Of a stretch of 64,000 bases of DNA, positions 16,401 to 53,600 are shown piece after piece (position 1 is the stretch's first letter; every line of letters starts with the position of its first letter). The translations under genes and the position numbers were made by a program. Below the pieces are notes generated by a model. It saw nothing but the letters and a program-made list of their open reading frames with translations. It did no database searches and was not told where the DNA came from. This DNA comes from Cristatella mucedo (Eukaryota > Bryozoa > Phylactolaemata > Cristatellidae): contig WPIO01000002.1 of NCBI GenBank assembly GCA_009760855.2, positions 7,980,001 to 8,044,000 of the forward strand, read 5' to 3'.

Positions 16401-16519
16401 TTAAGTATGAGGTCATCTAACTGTAGGTTAACACCAGCCTTGTCCATATCTTATCGTCGTTAAGCTTCACGAACTTGGCGACAATCGAAGTGCGAATGTC
16501 CACAATTAAAAAAATGCAT
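13500..16519. other. No gene recognised
   Basis: AT-rich sequence with short CT runs (14513-14531, 15478-15496), a 31-bp duplication near 13944-13990 and the 24-bp triplet repeat at 14.3 kb. Confidence 0.5.
14325..14395. repeat. 24-bp unit repeated three times
   Basis: The unit GGATAAGCTCTGGGACCATG with four more bases recurs three times, the last with one substitution. Confidence 0.85.
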
Positions 16520-16680
16520 TCGCATAGCGCCCTAAGGGATCTTAGTCTCTATCCAAGCGCTTTATATATTCCACGGGGCTCGAGCCGGCGACCTCGGTCA
16601 TCAAATACATTCACATTGACCTTGGTCGATGCGAATACTTTAACCACTGGGCTAACCAGCGAGGCGATTTTCGGCTGTGG
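16520..16680 (-). repeat. SINE-2 copy
   Basis: On the minus strand: TTAGCCCAGTGGTTAAAGTA, GCCGGCTCGAGCCCCGTGG, then AAAGCGCTTGGATAGAGACT and TTAGGGCGCTATGCGAATGC. The tail clearly matches the LINE-A 3' hairpin. An extra GACCAAGGTC-type segment lies between the boxes. Confidence 0.8.
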
Positions 16681-16771
16681 ATGCAGAGCATGGTTGAAAA
16701 TAGGCGAACGTTAGCTAGAGCTGATTACCATAGGAATAAAAATGAAAGCCAAAATTGCGTATCGGTGTTAA

Positions 16772-17128
<357 letters not shown>

Positions 17129-17459
17129 GAGACAGAGTCTAGAGAGTGAAAAAGGGGGACCAGAGACCGAAACCTAGCACATCCCATACTTCAAGGGCTC
17201 CCTCGATGACCAATAGCCATTTAAATTTAACCCCTGATATCTCTCAATGAGATTAGGCCTAACCATGTTTAGCAATGTGCCAGTCACAACGAGGCAAGCC
17301 GAAAGGTGCCCCAAAAAGATCTAGCCGTCAACTGTGCCTAATGCTGCAGATGGGCCTCCGAGAGCTAGCCGAGAGGCTCTAGCCTGGTCAGCATTATTAA
17401 GATGGCCATTGCATACCTGCAGCAAAGCAGTTTCTGGGAAATGGATAGCTATCTATCCC

Positions 17460-18960
17460 ATTGGAACTTACAGGCAACACATGCAGCACAATTCACTCCG
17501 ATTTGAGGAGCGAAGCTTTTTTTTATATGTCACGTCTGGTGATGTCATGCCATCAGTCTCGAGCGAGTTCCAGACTCTGGGAGCATACGAGCTGACCACT
17601 TAGTCTTTAAAGGATTGAGACACATCTAAACGACTTGAGCAGACATGCGGCATTATGATGCGAAACATGGTAAGAAATTATTGCAATGGGTAGGCTGGAG
17701 CAAGAGAATAGAGTCCGAGAAGCGAGACAGAACTGTAAAGTTGACTCACTGCTGGCCAGGTAACTACTGCAGACAGGTGAGAAGTGGTCTAATATGCTAG
17801 CTGCAAGTGCTTACGACAGAAATTCCTAGCAGCAGAGTTTTGTACCTCTCTTATGTTTATTATTGCTTAGGCAGGAAGAGCTGCCTATAGTGAGCTGCAT
17901 AAAGCGATATGTCACTATGCCTCCTGCTTTCTCTTTGTTGGGTGAGATGAAGTCTGTTGGCTACCGAATTCGTACCGAAAACCGCTAAGGTTTTGAGTGC
18001 TCTGTGGAAAACTCTGCTCCGTAATATCCACTTAGTCTTTGTGGAGTTTCATGCGCAGATAAATTACGCCGAATCACGGACCTGCTTAGCTATGTCATTC
18101 TTATCTAATCAAGTCTACGAGCGATGTTAGATTAGTGAAAATAGGCAGATATGGCGGTGGAATTGATGTGATCATTCGGTGAAAAACCATGTTGGAAAAG
18201 GATGCTCGTGCAAAACTACAGGAGATATAGCTCGAAGAGCCCATTTTAGAGGTAGATTTTTCAACTTCTGAGCAACACAAGGGAGGACCTAAACCAGTCG
18301 AGAGCAGTGACATTGATGCTCAGGCATGATGATACACGCTCAAGTGGGACTTGCTAGTAAATGGTATCCCAAGTTGCCGCCAAAACTAGAAGAGAGACTC
18401 AGCTTAAGTCAGCGTACCTGCGAAGGTAACGTGCAAGAGTGCTGACTTTGTGGAGTGATTGGGCCAAAAACCGGCTGATACTTACCAGGCTTGATGCATT
18501 GATGCAAGAATTAAGCTGGTCTGACACTACTTCTTTAAGTGCCTTTGATGGATACGGTAATAGAAAGGCTGGGAAGAAGTTGTTTAGGCTCCACTGATTT
18601 AGTATCCCATTCAAAGAGTGGCCTACTCTGCGAAGCTCGACTTTTCGTTCAACGCCTTTTCAAGGTTAACGATTTGAATGGCCCACCTGTCTCAAGGGTT
18701 GAATTCTTGGTCACCGAATCATCAGAAGGCAGCTGCTTTTCGAGTAAAAGTGCCCTCTTCACTGCTGTACATGCCAAGGCATGCGAAGTATACACACTGC
18801 TTGCTGTATACCAAGAGCCAAAAACATTTGGAATGCTTGCAAAACCTTGGAATAGATCATACTAAGGGAGTCTGATGAGGATATTGCTAAGCACAAGCAT
18901 TCATGCAGAAACTCACAGTTGGGGAGCAGCAGAATGAAAAATCGGCAGAAGATAAATGGC
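17460..18960 (-). mobile_element. LINE-A copy with a LINE-B end nested in it
   Basis: Minus-strand reading gives a reverse-transcriptase start motif (LLPYPSKALKEVVSDQLNS, near 18399-18614), a decayed DHINSTAISAYFH segment near 18120-18190, and the C-terminal APxxWNS region near 17540-17600. Between them, at about 17870-18065, lies a plus-strand LINE-B 3' end. Frames are broken throughout. It is downstream of ATG16L1's stop on the same strand. Confidence 0.65.
17870..18065 (+). repeat. LINE-B 3' end nested in LINE-A
   Basis: CTTTCTCTTTGTTGGGTGAG, ATGAAGTCTGTTGGCTACCG and CGTACCGAAAACCGCTAAGG match the LINE-B end at 27.7 kb. The flanks on both sides are LINE-A in the opposite orientation. Confidence 0.7.
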
Positions 18961-19601
18961 ATGAGATATGAGCCAGTTCATTGATGCACATCAGCCACGT
19001 ATTCCTAGGAAGGCTGTGTGGGCTCTGAGGCGAAACGACATGCCGACACTGGTCACACACCAGCGCATGCAGTATCACAAGCACACAAGTGGCTCTAGCC
19101 ACTTGATGAAAAATTGAGCCAAGTCACATTGTTTGGCCACCGTATAACGACGGTTCTGGCACCGTGTCCACTCGTCTGACCTCAGTGGTGAGGTCGGCAG
19201 CAGATGAGAGCCGTCTGGCAGGGAGTGTTGCCTAACCTTAGTCATGCTACATACGTAGGGCGAGCGGCACATGCGCCGAACATTCCCGGCTCGTCGAGAG
19301 ACCGCACCCGGCTCGCCGATCCAGTGACAGAGTAGCGAGCAGGCGTGCCAAAAAGCTGGTGCAGCAGGTGACACACAAATGAAGGCAGCTAAGCATAGGG
19401 CCCGTCGCCCCCTCGTCCCGGCAACGGTGACAGCCAGCCAATCTCCAGGCGTGCTTTGCCAACGTGCCAGTGAGCACATCTGCCGGAACTAGCTTAGCTC
19501 TAAACGCCCTGCCGGCCGTCTTCCCTTTCAGCACTGAGCAGCTGGGATCTGCGCGTTGCTTGCAGAATTCTCCTTAGTAGAGGACGAAAAATGTTGCAAT
19601 A
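18961..19601 (-). other. Presumed ATG16L1 3' untranslated region and flank
   Basis: Lies directly downstream of the ATG16L1 stop. It has open frames on the minus strand of up to 134 codons without recognisable domains and is GC-richer than the rest of the 3' flank. No AATAAA or ATTAAA was seen on the minus strand here, so the transcript end is undetermined. Confidence 0.4.
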
Positions 19602-44414
<24,813 letters not shown>

Positions 44415-44555
44415 ATGAACGTGCGGGATGACTCGTCCACAAGAGCTGGCTCCGTGGCTGACAGGTCGCGGGTTTCTAGTGTTACGGATCAAATACACAG
44501 CAGCTACCTGCGTGCGAGTATTCTCCGTCAGGCGGAAGAAAAGAAAGCTCGCAAG
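44415..44555 (+). CDS. DCLK exon 1: start codon and N-terminal tail
   Basis: A 47-codon open segment that starts [12 protein letters not shown] and ends [12 protein letters not shown] at donor GTCAGC. The end joins in phase 0 to VRFYRNGD of exon 2, reproducing the vertebrate DCX/DCLK sequence [14 protein letters not shown]. The first in-frame stop upstream is at 44355-44357. The tail is Ser/Arg-rich, like family N-termini that are phosphorylated. A TA tract ends 385 bp upstream. Confidence 0.85.
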
Positions 44556-47500
44556 GTCAGCTCGCTGTACTGCTAAGGTGCCTGCAGTTGCACCAAGATA
44601 TGTGCTTTCGTCGTTGATGCTTTTTATTTTCGTCAAATGAAATGTGGCACACGTCGTCTGTACGAATCCCATTGTGTTCTTTACGGAGTTTATTTGTCAA
44701 GGTTTTCTACTGGCTTTCCGTAACTACAGATCCTGCTGACAGCAGCACCTGCACCAACGCTCTGGTACTACAGTCCTTCTTCCGAGTTCTTGCCAATACC
44801 TAATCCTAATATGCTCCGGGCTGCTTTATGCATGCAAGTCGGGTAGGCCTATTTATTTCATAGGTACTAAATATGCAAGTACACGCATGTAAATATGTAC
44901 AATTTATTATAGCGTATTATATATAAATATATATATATACATATACACATACACACACGCACACACACATACATATATAATTTATGTGTGTGCATATATA
45001 TATATATATATGCATATATATATATAACTAAAAATATATATATATATATATATATATGTACACCTGGATATACAGCTGCCGTATGCTAGTAACTCACTAG
45101 TTTAAGAATCTAGTAGCAGCAAATGTAAAGCGCCTAGAAAGAGATTGAGTTCTCTGGCGGCGCTTTATCAAGTGTATTATTATAATTATTTTTATTAGTA
45201 TAAAGTCTTCTTGCTTCGCTGTAAGTTTCTGTCTCGTCAGTGCTTAAGCGTCTGCCCGACTCGAATGCAACATCATACAAGAGTTTCGAGTGCCATGACA
45301 GTAAAACCTCTAGTACAACGGTACATTTCCGTGAAGTGTCCCGCCTAGTCTGTTCGGCTTTGTGGAGCAAAGGCGAAGATTTATTACTTAAATATGCTCA
45401 TGCTCCCAAAGCTGTGCTCTCAGACGTGCCAATTTTCAACTACTCCGTATCCCGGCACTTACGTGCGGCATGCGACGGTTCTATCACTACCATGCTAACA
45501 ACTCTCAGACAAACTTGGCGGCAGGTTTGTGCGATTGATACAGTGTGTAAAGCCTACCAACCTTTAAATATGCTAGACTTTGAGTGGATGCCGATATTTA
45601 GCGTCCAAGCAGTCCTTCTCCACTTGCATGAAGTTGTGCCATTTATATGTCGCCATTCATTATCGCCATGTAAATGTCCAATTATAAGATTTATATCGCG
45701 TCTGTTCCTTTTTATTTTATTGCTCGCGTAACGTAAAATCAACTGTCCCACGCGAAACTAATCGACAATCCTCGTAGTGCATTACTACCCGCTTACATTC
45801 TCCTTTGTTAAACCGTTGACAAGTCGTTGGATTTACCTCAATGACCCTTAGCAAAGCGACTTCAGTGTAGCTGGACCCTTTGAGAATGTACGTAGATTAC
45901 CGCATGCCGCTGTTCAGGAAGAAATCTTTCCCTTTGTTCGCTGCTGGCTCAATTAGGCGGTTTATGCTTGTGGGTAGATACATAATTGCTGCATATGCCT
46001 ATCTATACGTTTCACGGCTCCTCTGGCAAGGATCGGTATTAATCGCACGTGAAAAATTAATGCTTCGGAACCAAGCAACCACTTTCTTACCTCACATTTT
46101 GCGGGAGGCTGAAGTTGCCGCACTCGCAAGTCTTCCCTCTCCCGCTCTGACGCTGAATCACCTGAAGGCTGATTCGCAATTAGATGGCTCATTCAATTTC
46201 CCCTTACCGGGCGGCGCAGGTTCTCGAACAACTGACGGCAATTGGTTGAGCTCGTTAGGGCAGATGGAAAGCATAATTGTATAAGCGCTGCGGACTGAAG
46301 TAACCACTTGAAGCGCTCGATGAATTGCCTACAGAATGAGCAAGCGAACGGCGTAAGCCGATTAATTGACAGCCAAAGGGATTACACCTATTGCTGCGCT
46401 TGCATAGGGCTGCCGGCTGGACGACGCCTAACGATCGATAAGTCCTCATGAGAGACGACACGTCGAAGTGTCTTTGTCTTTTTCTCTGCTTTGGGCCCAA
46501 CGGCCAGAGAATGCCAGATGGAGAGGCGCTAATTAGCAATAGCGAACAGGTGTCTGTGTCGACCGAGGAATCGGTCGGCTGCTGAGTAATTTTAAGCCCC
46601 GACAGCTGAATGCTGCCGCAGCGGTTAGCAGCCTGCTTCCAAGGATATGGGGTACATTAGCGTCTTGGTCTCTGCGCTGCGTCACAGTCCCGTGTCTGCG
46701 TCACCATGTCTGTGCTGCCTGTGTCGTCAAGCTGCGGAGCATTGGAGACAGGAGTTTTGCCAAAGGCAATCTGGCTAAACCTCAAGGAGCATTCAAGAGA
46801 ATTCCGCAATTGCCAGAGAATTTCCTGAGAAATATTGGTTTTGACCTTAGCTGCACAAAGACAGGAGCTAGAGACAATGAGATAAAGCTGCAGCGTGACC
46901 AAAAGCAAATAGCTAAATATATATTAGGAGGAATAAATATCTGGATATATATTAGAAATATATATCTGGCGGAGGTATCTGGCGGAGGTAGAAAAAGAGC
47001 GCTCGGCCGTTGAAAAGATGGCAGCGACTGAAAAGTGGTCTCGCTTGTGAGCATGAAATGCGTAGACAGAGGCTTAATCAGAAATTACGACAAAGCTCTC
47101 AACGAGCCGTAGATTAGTTCCAATTTCTAGAGAAAATAAAGGGCCACGTGCAATTATCAGCCATGAGTTACAGATGTAAGCGGATCGGAACCAGTCGGCT
47201 ATACCGGAAGTTAGAAAGCTCAGACATTATACTCAGACTCTACGTCCTTATAAATAAAGCGTTTTTATACGCCTCGGTATGAAGAACTGATTCCAAAGCC
47301 ATATGAACTTAAAAGCCTACAAATTAATCTGCCAGACTTTCGTTCTTCATGTAGACATTAGAGACGTTTTAGCCTAAAGTAGGGTGCTCGCCTGAGGTTG
47401 AGGTCATTACGCGCTGGCTTCGGTCTGTTTCTTCTGAACTCCTGGTATTCTAAAATCAAAGCTGGCCAGCTTGGAGTACCAAAAATGGAAACGATGCTCT

Positions 47501-47574
47501 AAAACACCCGATTCGAAGGCATTAAGGATGCCAACAATAGTTTCGGCGTGGCTTTCATCGTACTGGTGGCTACC

Positions 47575-47623
<49 letters not shown>

Positions 47624-50600
47624 TTCGGCATCCGGATGGCAGCTCAAAACCGAATATAAGCCCGGGTGAGAGAGACCGTGATAAAGCCACCTATACTATA
47701 AAACGTTGTGGCCAGATTGACGAGCGAATACAAATGAATTCAGACGCTCGATAAGCTAACGCTAAGCGAGACGACAGGTGACCTGCTTTGGCTGGTTTCG
47801 CTGCGTTTCTTTCTCGCCCGCACATTGGCCAACCAACCGTTGGTAATCTCGACTGTCCGGAGAGCCAAGAGCAGTTTCCTTTCGGAAATAGATATAAATG
47901 GTTGTCTGCACTTGAAAGCCTAGCCAGACGGGTGCGTCGTTTTCTCGTAGGTTCGCTTCTATCGGAATGGTGACAAATTCTACCGCGGTGCCGTGTACGC
48001 GGTTTCGCCCGAGCGCTTCCGCACATTCGATTCGCTGCTGGCCGAGCTGACGAGAAGTCCCATCTGTGACCCAAAGCTCATGCCCAACGGCGTGCGCTAC
48101 ATATTCTCGCTCGACGGCACGAGGAAGATACTGTCGCTCGACGAGCTAGCTGAAGGTGAGTGGACGCCGGCGGAAACGCTGCTCGCCGCCGCCGCGCGAA
48201 TATTCATTCGACCGGGGGCGTGGAGCTGCTGCGAGCTGCTGCGTCCCGTCTGATGCCTAGGCGAAAGCTACGTTTGCGCGACGCTGGACGTCTTCAAGGA
48301 CATTGACTACACGAAAAGCTTCGATCCGGCGGCCTGGCACCAGTCGGGCAGAGGCGCGCGCTCGGGTGCCTCTGCCGCGGGGGGACAACTTGCGGCCGAG
48401 CCGCCGCCCCTCGCCGGCGTCTCAGCTCGACGGCAGACTCCGCTCACCCCGGGCAGCGCCGGCGCCGGTGATCAGCTCGCCATTGGAGGCGGCGGCGGCG
48501 TCGAAGGCGGCGGCGTCATGGACGAGGCGGCTTTCGTCGAGCAAATCAAACCTCGTCTGATAACCGTCGTCCGCGCCGGACCGCGTCCGAGAACGTCCGT
48601 GCGCGTACCGCTGAATAAGCGAACGGCCCGGTCGCTGGAGCAGATCCTGCGAGGCATTAGCGACATCGTGCGTCTCGACTCGGGCGCTGTAAAGCGGATG
48701 TACACTATTAGTGGAAAGCAGGTGAGACTTCTGGGCATTCACGGGTGCTTCTGCTCTGCTCATTTATGGCTAGTTTATGCAGCGCCAATTTCGCGGGTCT
48801 ACGAATTGTTTACGCCTAGTGTCGTAGCCCGCATTAACTAAGTGTGCGTGAACTTTAAAATAGTTTAATAATGATCAAAATCAAGAGGTGTCTCTAGCAG
48901 GCTGAATTCATATGCTTGGGTGATACGGTGGACTCAGGTGGACGCCCAAATTTAAGCACACTGATTGGGGCAGCACTTGCACGTTGCACTTGTTTTTCTC
49001 GGATCTGGATTAAATTTCACTTAGGCGAAGAGAATTTGACCAAGGTATTGATGATATTCCAAAGAACAGAGTTCAACTTAGTGCTTTTTATTCACGATGC
49101 AAGCGGGCTCAAAAAAGGAAAGTTGTTTTTATAACTAGGATTAAAGGTGCCTACTGAGAAACTAGGCGGTAATGGAAAAATAGTACAGGGCCTTAAAACC
49201 TGCGGGAGGTGTAAGTGCGAAAAAACCGTTCTCAAAAAAAAGTGAGTATGCGTTTAAGAAGCTAGTTAACGATTTTTTTGGGAGATTTTGTTGTAATGAC
49301 CAGCAAGCAGATCGCTCACCAGCCCTGTTAGCGGAGTAAGAGACAGAAAATAACTCCCCGAAAAAATTTTACGCAGTCCGGAGACACTGTTCAATGCTTC
49401 CGGGATACTACTAATGAGCCTGCGTTTTTACCCTCAAATGTTTTCTCTTAAGTAAAGAACGCACGCGTGAATAAAAGTCAATTCAGGTCTATTTTTTGTA
49501 ATGTATCAGAACTCCTATTACATCAATTTTAAAAAGAGGTTATCAAGTTATGTCCAAAGCGATCAGGCTTGATATTTGAAGCCAAGAAGTAAGGAAATGC
49601 ACGCGCAGGTCCGAAGTGACATCCGCGAAGCTTTGCCTGTGTACCCAGATGAGTTTCAAGCATATTAGCTGACTGCTTAGAGTTTTGAGTATTTAAATAA
49701 TTCCAAGTGCAACATTAGCAGCTGCGTTGTAAACACATCTTAGAAACACGGATTCAACTACAAAAACTAGTAAACAAGTTAGTATGAGATTTTGAACATG
49801 AAAAACACAAATTTCATTGAATAATCTAGCCTTGTGTTTAAGATACGTGGTACTCGGCTCCTTCTCAAAGTCAAATGAGCGCCATTAAGTCGTGGAACCA
49901 CCGGATCATCATAAAGCCATAATGCAATAAGAAGAGTCGCTGCGACATACGGATATTGATCGACTAAACTAAAATAGTTGGTCGTACATAATTGCTGCTC
50001 CCAAAATCCCGTCTGCCTGTTGCTTTAGTCATTCTCGACCCAGTAATTGCCCAGTCCAATTGACTGATTGCAAGCAGCCCTAAAGCTTGTTAACCTTGGT
50101 GGCGACTTATGGTTTAGTAAGCATTTAGTGAAAATAACTACAGCATTTAGTCGGTCCCTGTAATTCGCCCTTTGTGTGCTTGCACGTGCCGACACTGTGC
50201 CTGCTGCTACTAACCATATTTAAATATTGATTCTGTGCATGTCACATCTAGCGATGTTATTCTTGATCATATTGCGAATGTCACCACTAATACTTTGGTC
50301 AGGCTTTCTTTAAAACACGTGTAAAGTGCCTAGAAAGAAAATCAGTTCTCTGAGGGTGCTATACAAATGTATTATTATTGTTATCATTGCTATTACTGAA
50401 TACATTTCAGCATAGACGCAGTTTGAGCATTGAAACACAATCTTGAAGTTGGCAGTAAATCTCTTCGAGCTTATACTACTACTTCAGCGAACTTATTGAG
50501 CTGATTCAAATAATTCGCTTTCGTTAAAGTTTTCTCCGATCTTGTAAATCTTGCAATGCGTGCGACCTCAACCGCGGAGAAACTAACTTGGCAGTTCATC

Positions 50601-53600
50601 GAGAAACCAGTAGTCTGCGATGCAACTGTTTGGTGCAAAAACACTTTCTTTACTAGCTTGAGTATTCGTAAGAGTGCTCCATTGTCCTGTTTCCGGCGTC
50701 CCATTCAGTTGAGCGCGTGAAAGGTTTCTATCCTAGTTTAGTATTAGCAAAAGTTTAGACTGTACACTATTTTACACTACCATGATAACCTATGAAGTTT
50801 CTCTATAGAGGCTATACAATAAATCTGAGCACAGCATGTTCAGGCCTATGGCAATACCGATAGAATTTCCTTTCGTTCCTTTCGCATTCAGCATTGCTGA
50901 TGAGTAATAATAATATTAGCCGATAGTTAAACAGCGAACGCCTTACGCGATTCCGTCATCGTACTAGCCGTCGCTAGATCAGCGAACCATAATCAGATGA
51001 GTAATTGTAACTCTGGCGACCTCGCGCAGGTGGCCACAGTGCGAACTCCGTCGCTGCAAGCGGCTCCAAGCAGAACTCCTGCAGCGTCACCGGCGAAGCC
51101 TGGGCGATCATGTCGGACCGCTAGGCTAGGGCCGATAGGTGCCGATAGGTGCCGATAGCGGGGCGAAATAAGTGCAGCAAAGTCACTGGCCTTAGGCCGA
51201 TGCAAGCCGGTCGCTGCGTAATTAGCAGGTATCTCTTGCCTCCTCGGCATACTGATCAGGCCTGGGGCTGGAGGAGCACTCTAATAACCCTCCCTCTTCT
51301 GAATACCAGCGCGTCTGGCGGAAAGTCGAGAGCAATCGTGCTTGAACGTACGCATGCTGCGGTCGGAAACAGCGTGGCGTTGAAGCGAGCGCGAAGAGTG
51401 TCGCTTGACGCGTAGCCGCGGCAGTCACGGATTACTGTGGTGCTGCAATCGCACACGCATAACCGAAATTCTTGAGCTGTTGCCTAGCTGGCGTATCTGC
51501 TTCTAGAAAAGCCGACTGTGCGGCGCTTGGCGCGAACAGGAAAAAGGTAAAAGTAAAAGCGTCTTACCGAGGTTAGAACACAAGTTAAGAGCAATGGACG
51601 GATCGCTCTAAGAATAAGCAGCTTCTGAAAAGTAGCTAAACTATGCATGTCCCTGTGCACACCGTCAGGACTCGAAGCAAGACTAGAGAAATGGAAAAAT
51701 ATATTGCAGTCCTGAATCGACCAGGGATTGATAGGAAAAATCAATAGAGACCGCCGCGTAGATAAATGGAATGACACGGCATTCCAGTCCGGTCAGAGTC
51801 AGAGTCTGGTCGGCGTCCGTACATGGGGCAAGGCGTCTTGTAGAGCCCGTGTGCTGCTGCAGTAGGTTTTTCAAGTGATACTAGGCCGCCGGCTGAGGTT
51901 GACTCCAAAAAGGAGGGGAAAATTAGGGTGAGCGCCAATAGAATAATAAGCTAATCGTGGGTCAACTCGGTACCTAAATCGGTGGAGTAGCAGTGAATAC
52001 AGAGAAAGTTCTTTGATACGCGACTCGGTGCCTACGCACTCCAGCGACCATCTTTATAATTGCGAGTTATTTTTAAACAATAAAAATCACGCTGGCAATA
52101 CCTTAGTGGCTCACCGAGCTGGCATCCTGAGATTTATTTTATAGCATTTTCCGTGCACAGTTCAGAGAGAAAACACAATAATTCTTATGATCGACCACTT
52201 TTATCTAATGGCTAAATAGTCTTGATGCGGTTATGTTAATGTTTTTTTCCGGAAACTGCGTGTAGGATTTATCTAATCAAAAGTAAAGTTTTCTCGGAGT
52301 TTTGCACAAGAGATTTAATTTAGCCTTTCCAGAACGGTTCGTACAACGTGCTCCTAAAAATGAAACCCATGGAAGGAATAAAAAGAATTTCAAACGATAC
52401 AATTTTAATGCAAGATCAGACACATCCATTAAAAATATAGTCACAGTAAAGATTATGCCGCTTTAAAATAAATTAGCTGAAACCACCAGCTCATGCAAAA
52501 GGTTTTCTGAAACCGATAGCCATTTTCGGCATTTCCATAACTTAGTGTGTTACCACTTCCGGTGTTTGCTAAACAAGGCAACACGCCCACAGTGCAAGTA
52601 AGATTTTTAAAAATAGGATGCAAGATAGAGTTTAATATTGCGCGGATTCTTAGGTAAAAATGATCTTTTTGATAACGTGGCCAGTAAATAGAGAGTGATT
52701 TGTGGGTATGCTGTTTTGCTTAGCGTGACATTTGGGCAAGCCTGGGTAATACGCTTCAGAAAATGGCTAGAATAATGGCAGTAGAATACGAGGAAGAAGT
52801 TAATAGAGATGATCAAGAAACAGCATCACAACACGTGATGCATACTACGCTATTTCTGTGAAGTTAGGATAGTCAAGGAGAGCAGCGAATTGTGGTTTTT
52901 CAACCTTCACTATTAAGGCTCACTGTGGATAAAAAAGAAAGCCAATAAACCGGTCAGCTTTGAGCCTTTAAAGCTTGCAGGTTTTGAATTTTTAGAATAC
53001 ATGATTTTAAATCCAAAATTTAGTTGTATTTTTCTAAACCAAGCACTTCAGCAATGCTTTCGTTAAACGCTTCTGCATTCAATCGATACTTTTTTCCATC
53101 ACGTACGTATGCCATTAAAAGCGGAAAAAAATCCTTTTAGCATTGCTGGCAGGAACATTTAATTTGTTGTGAACTTGATGAAACCGAAGCTATGACTGCT
53201 CATTAACTATTCAACGCAAGACTTTACAATATTCTGCTTTAAATATGAGATGGTTTGATTATTTGACCACTTTCAGCGATTCCTAACGGTTGAAAACCAG
53301 AACTCTTTGTTTAATTTTTTAAGACAGACAATTTCGGTTTCAAGATGGATCCGTGTAGCTGAACTTCTGACTTCAAAGTAAACTCACGAATGACGTAGCT
53401 TATCTCCAAGCGGTTGTCAAACGAAAGCCTTTTAAGGAGGCATTTAGTAACATTTTCTTATTAAATAAAATAGCTTGTCATGTTATTTTACCTTGTTGGG
53501 ATGCAAATGAAGCAAGAGCCAGCCAGCCTAAGCCACAAGTGGAACTGATACGTGTCTTACAAGGATCTATCGGAACAACCGCGAAAATGTGGGAGTTCAC

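Noticed and set aside
45240-45731. 163-codon plus-strand open frame in DCLK intron 1
   Set aside because: No recognised domain and no splice borders that fit; the neighbouring DCLK exons join without it.
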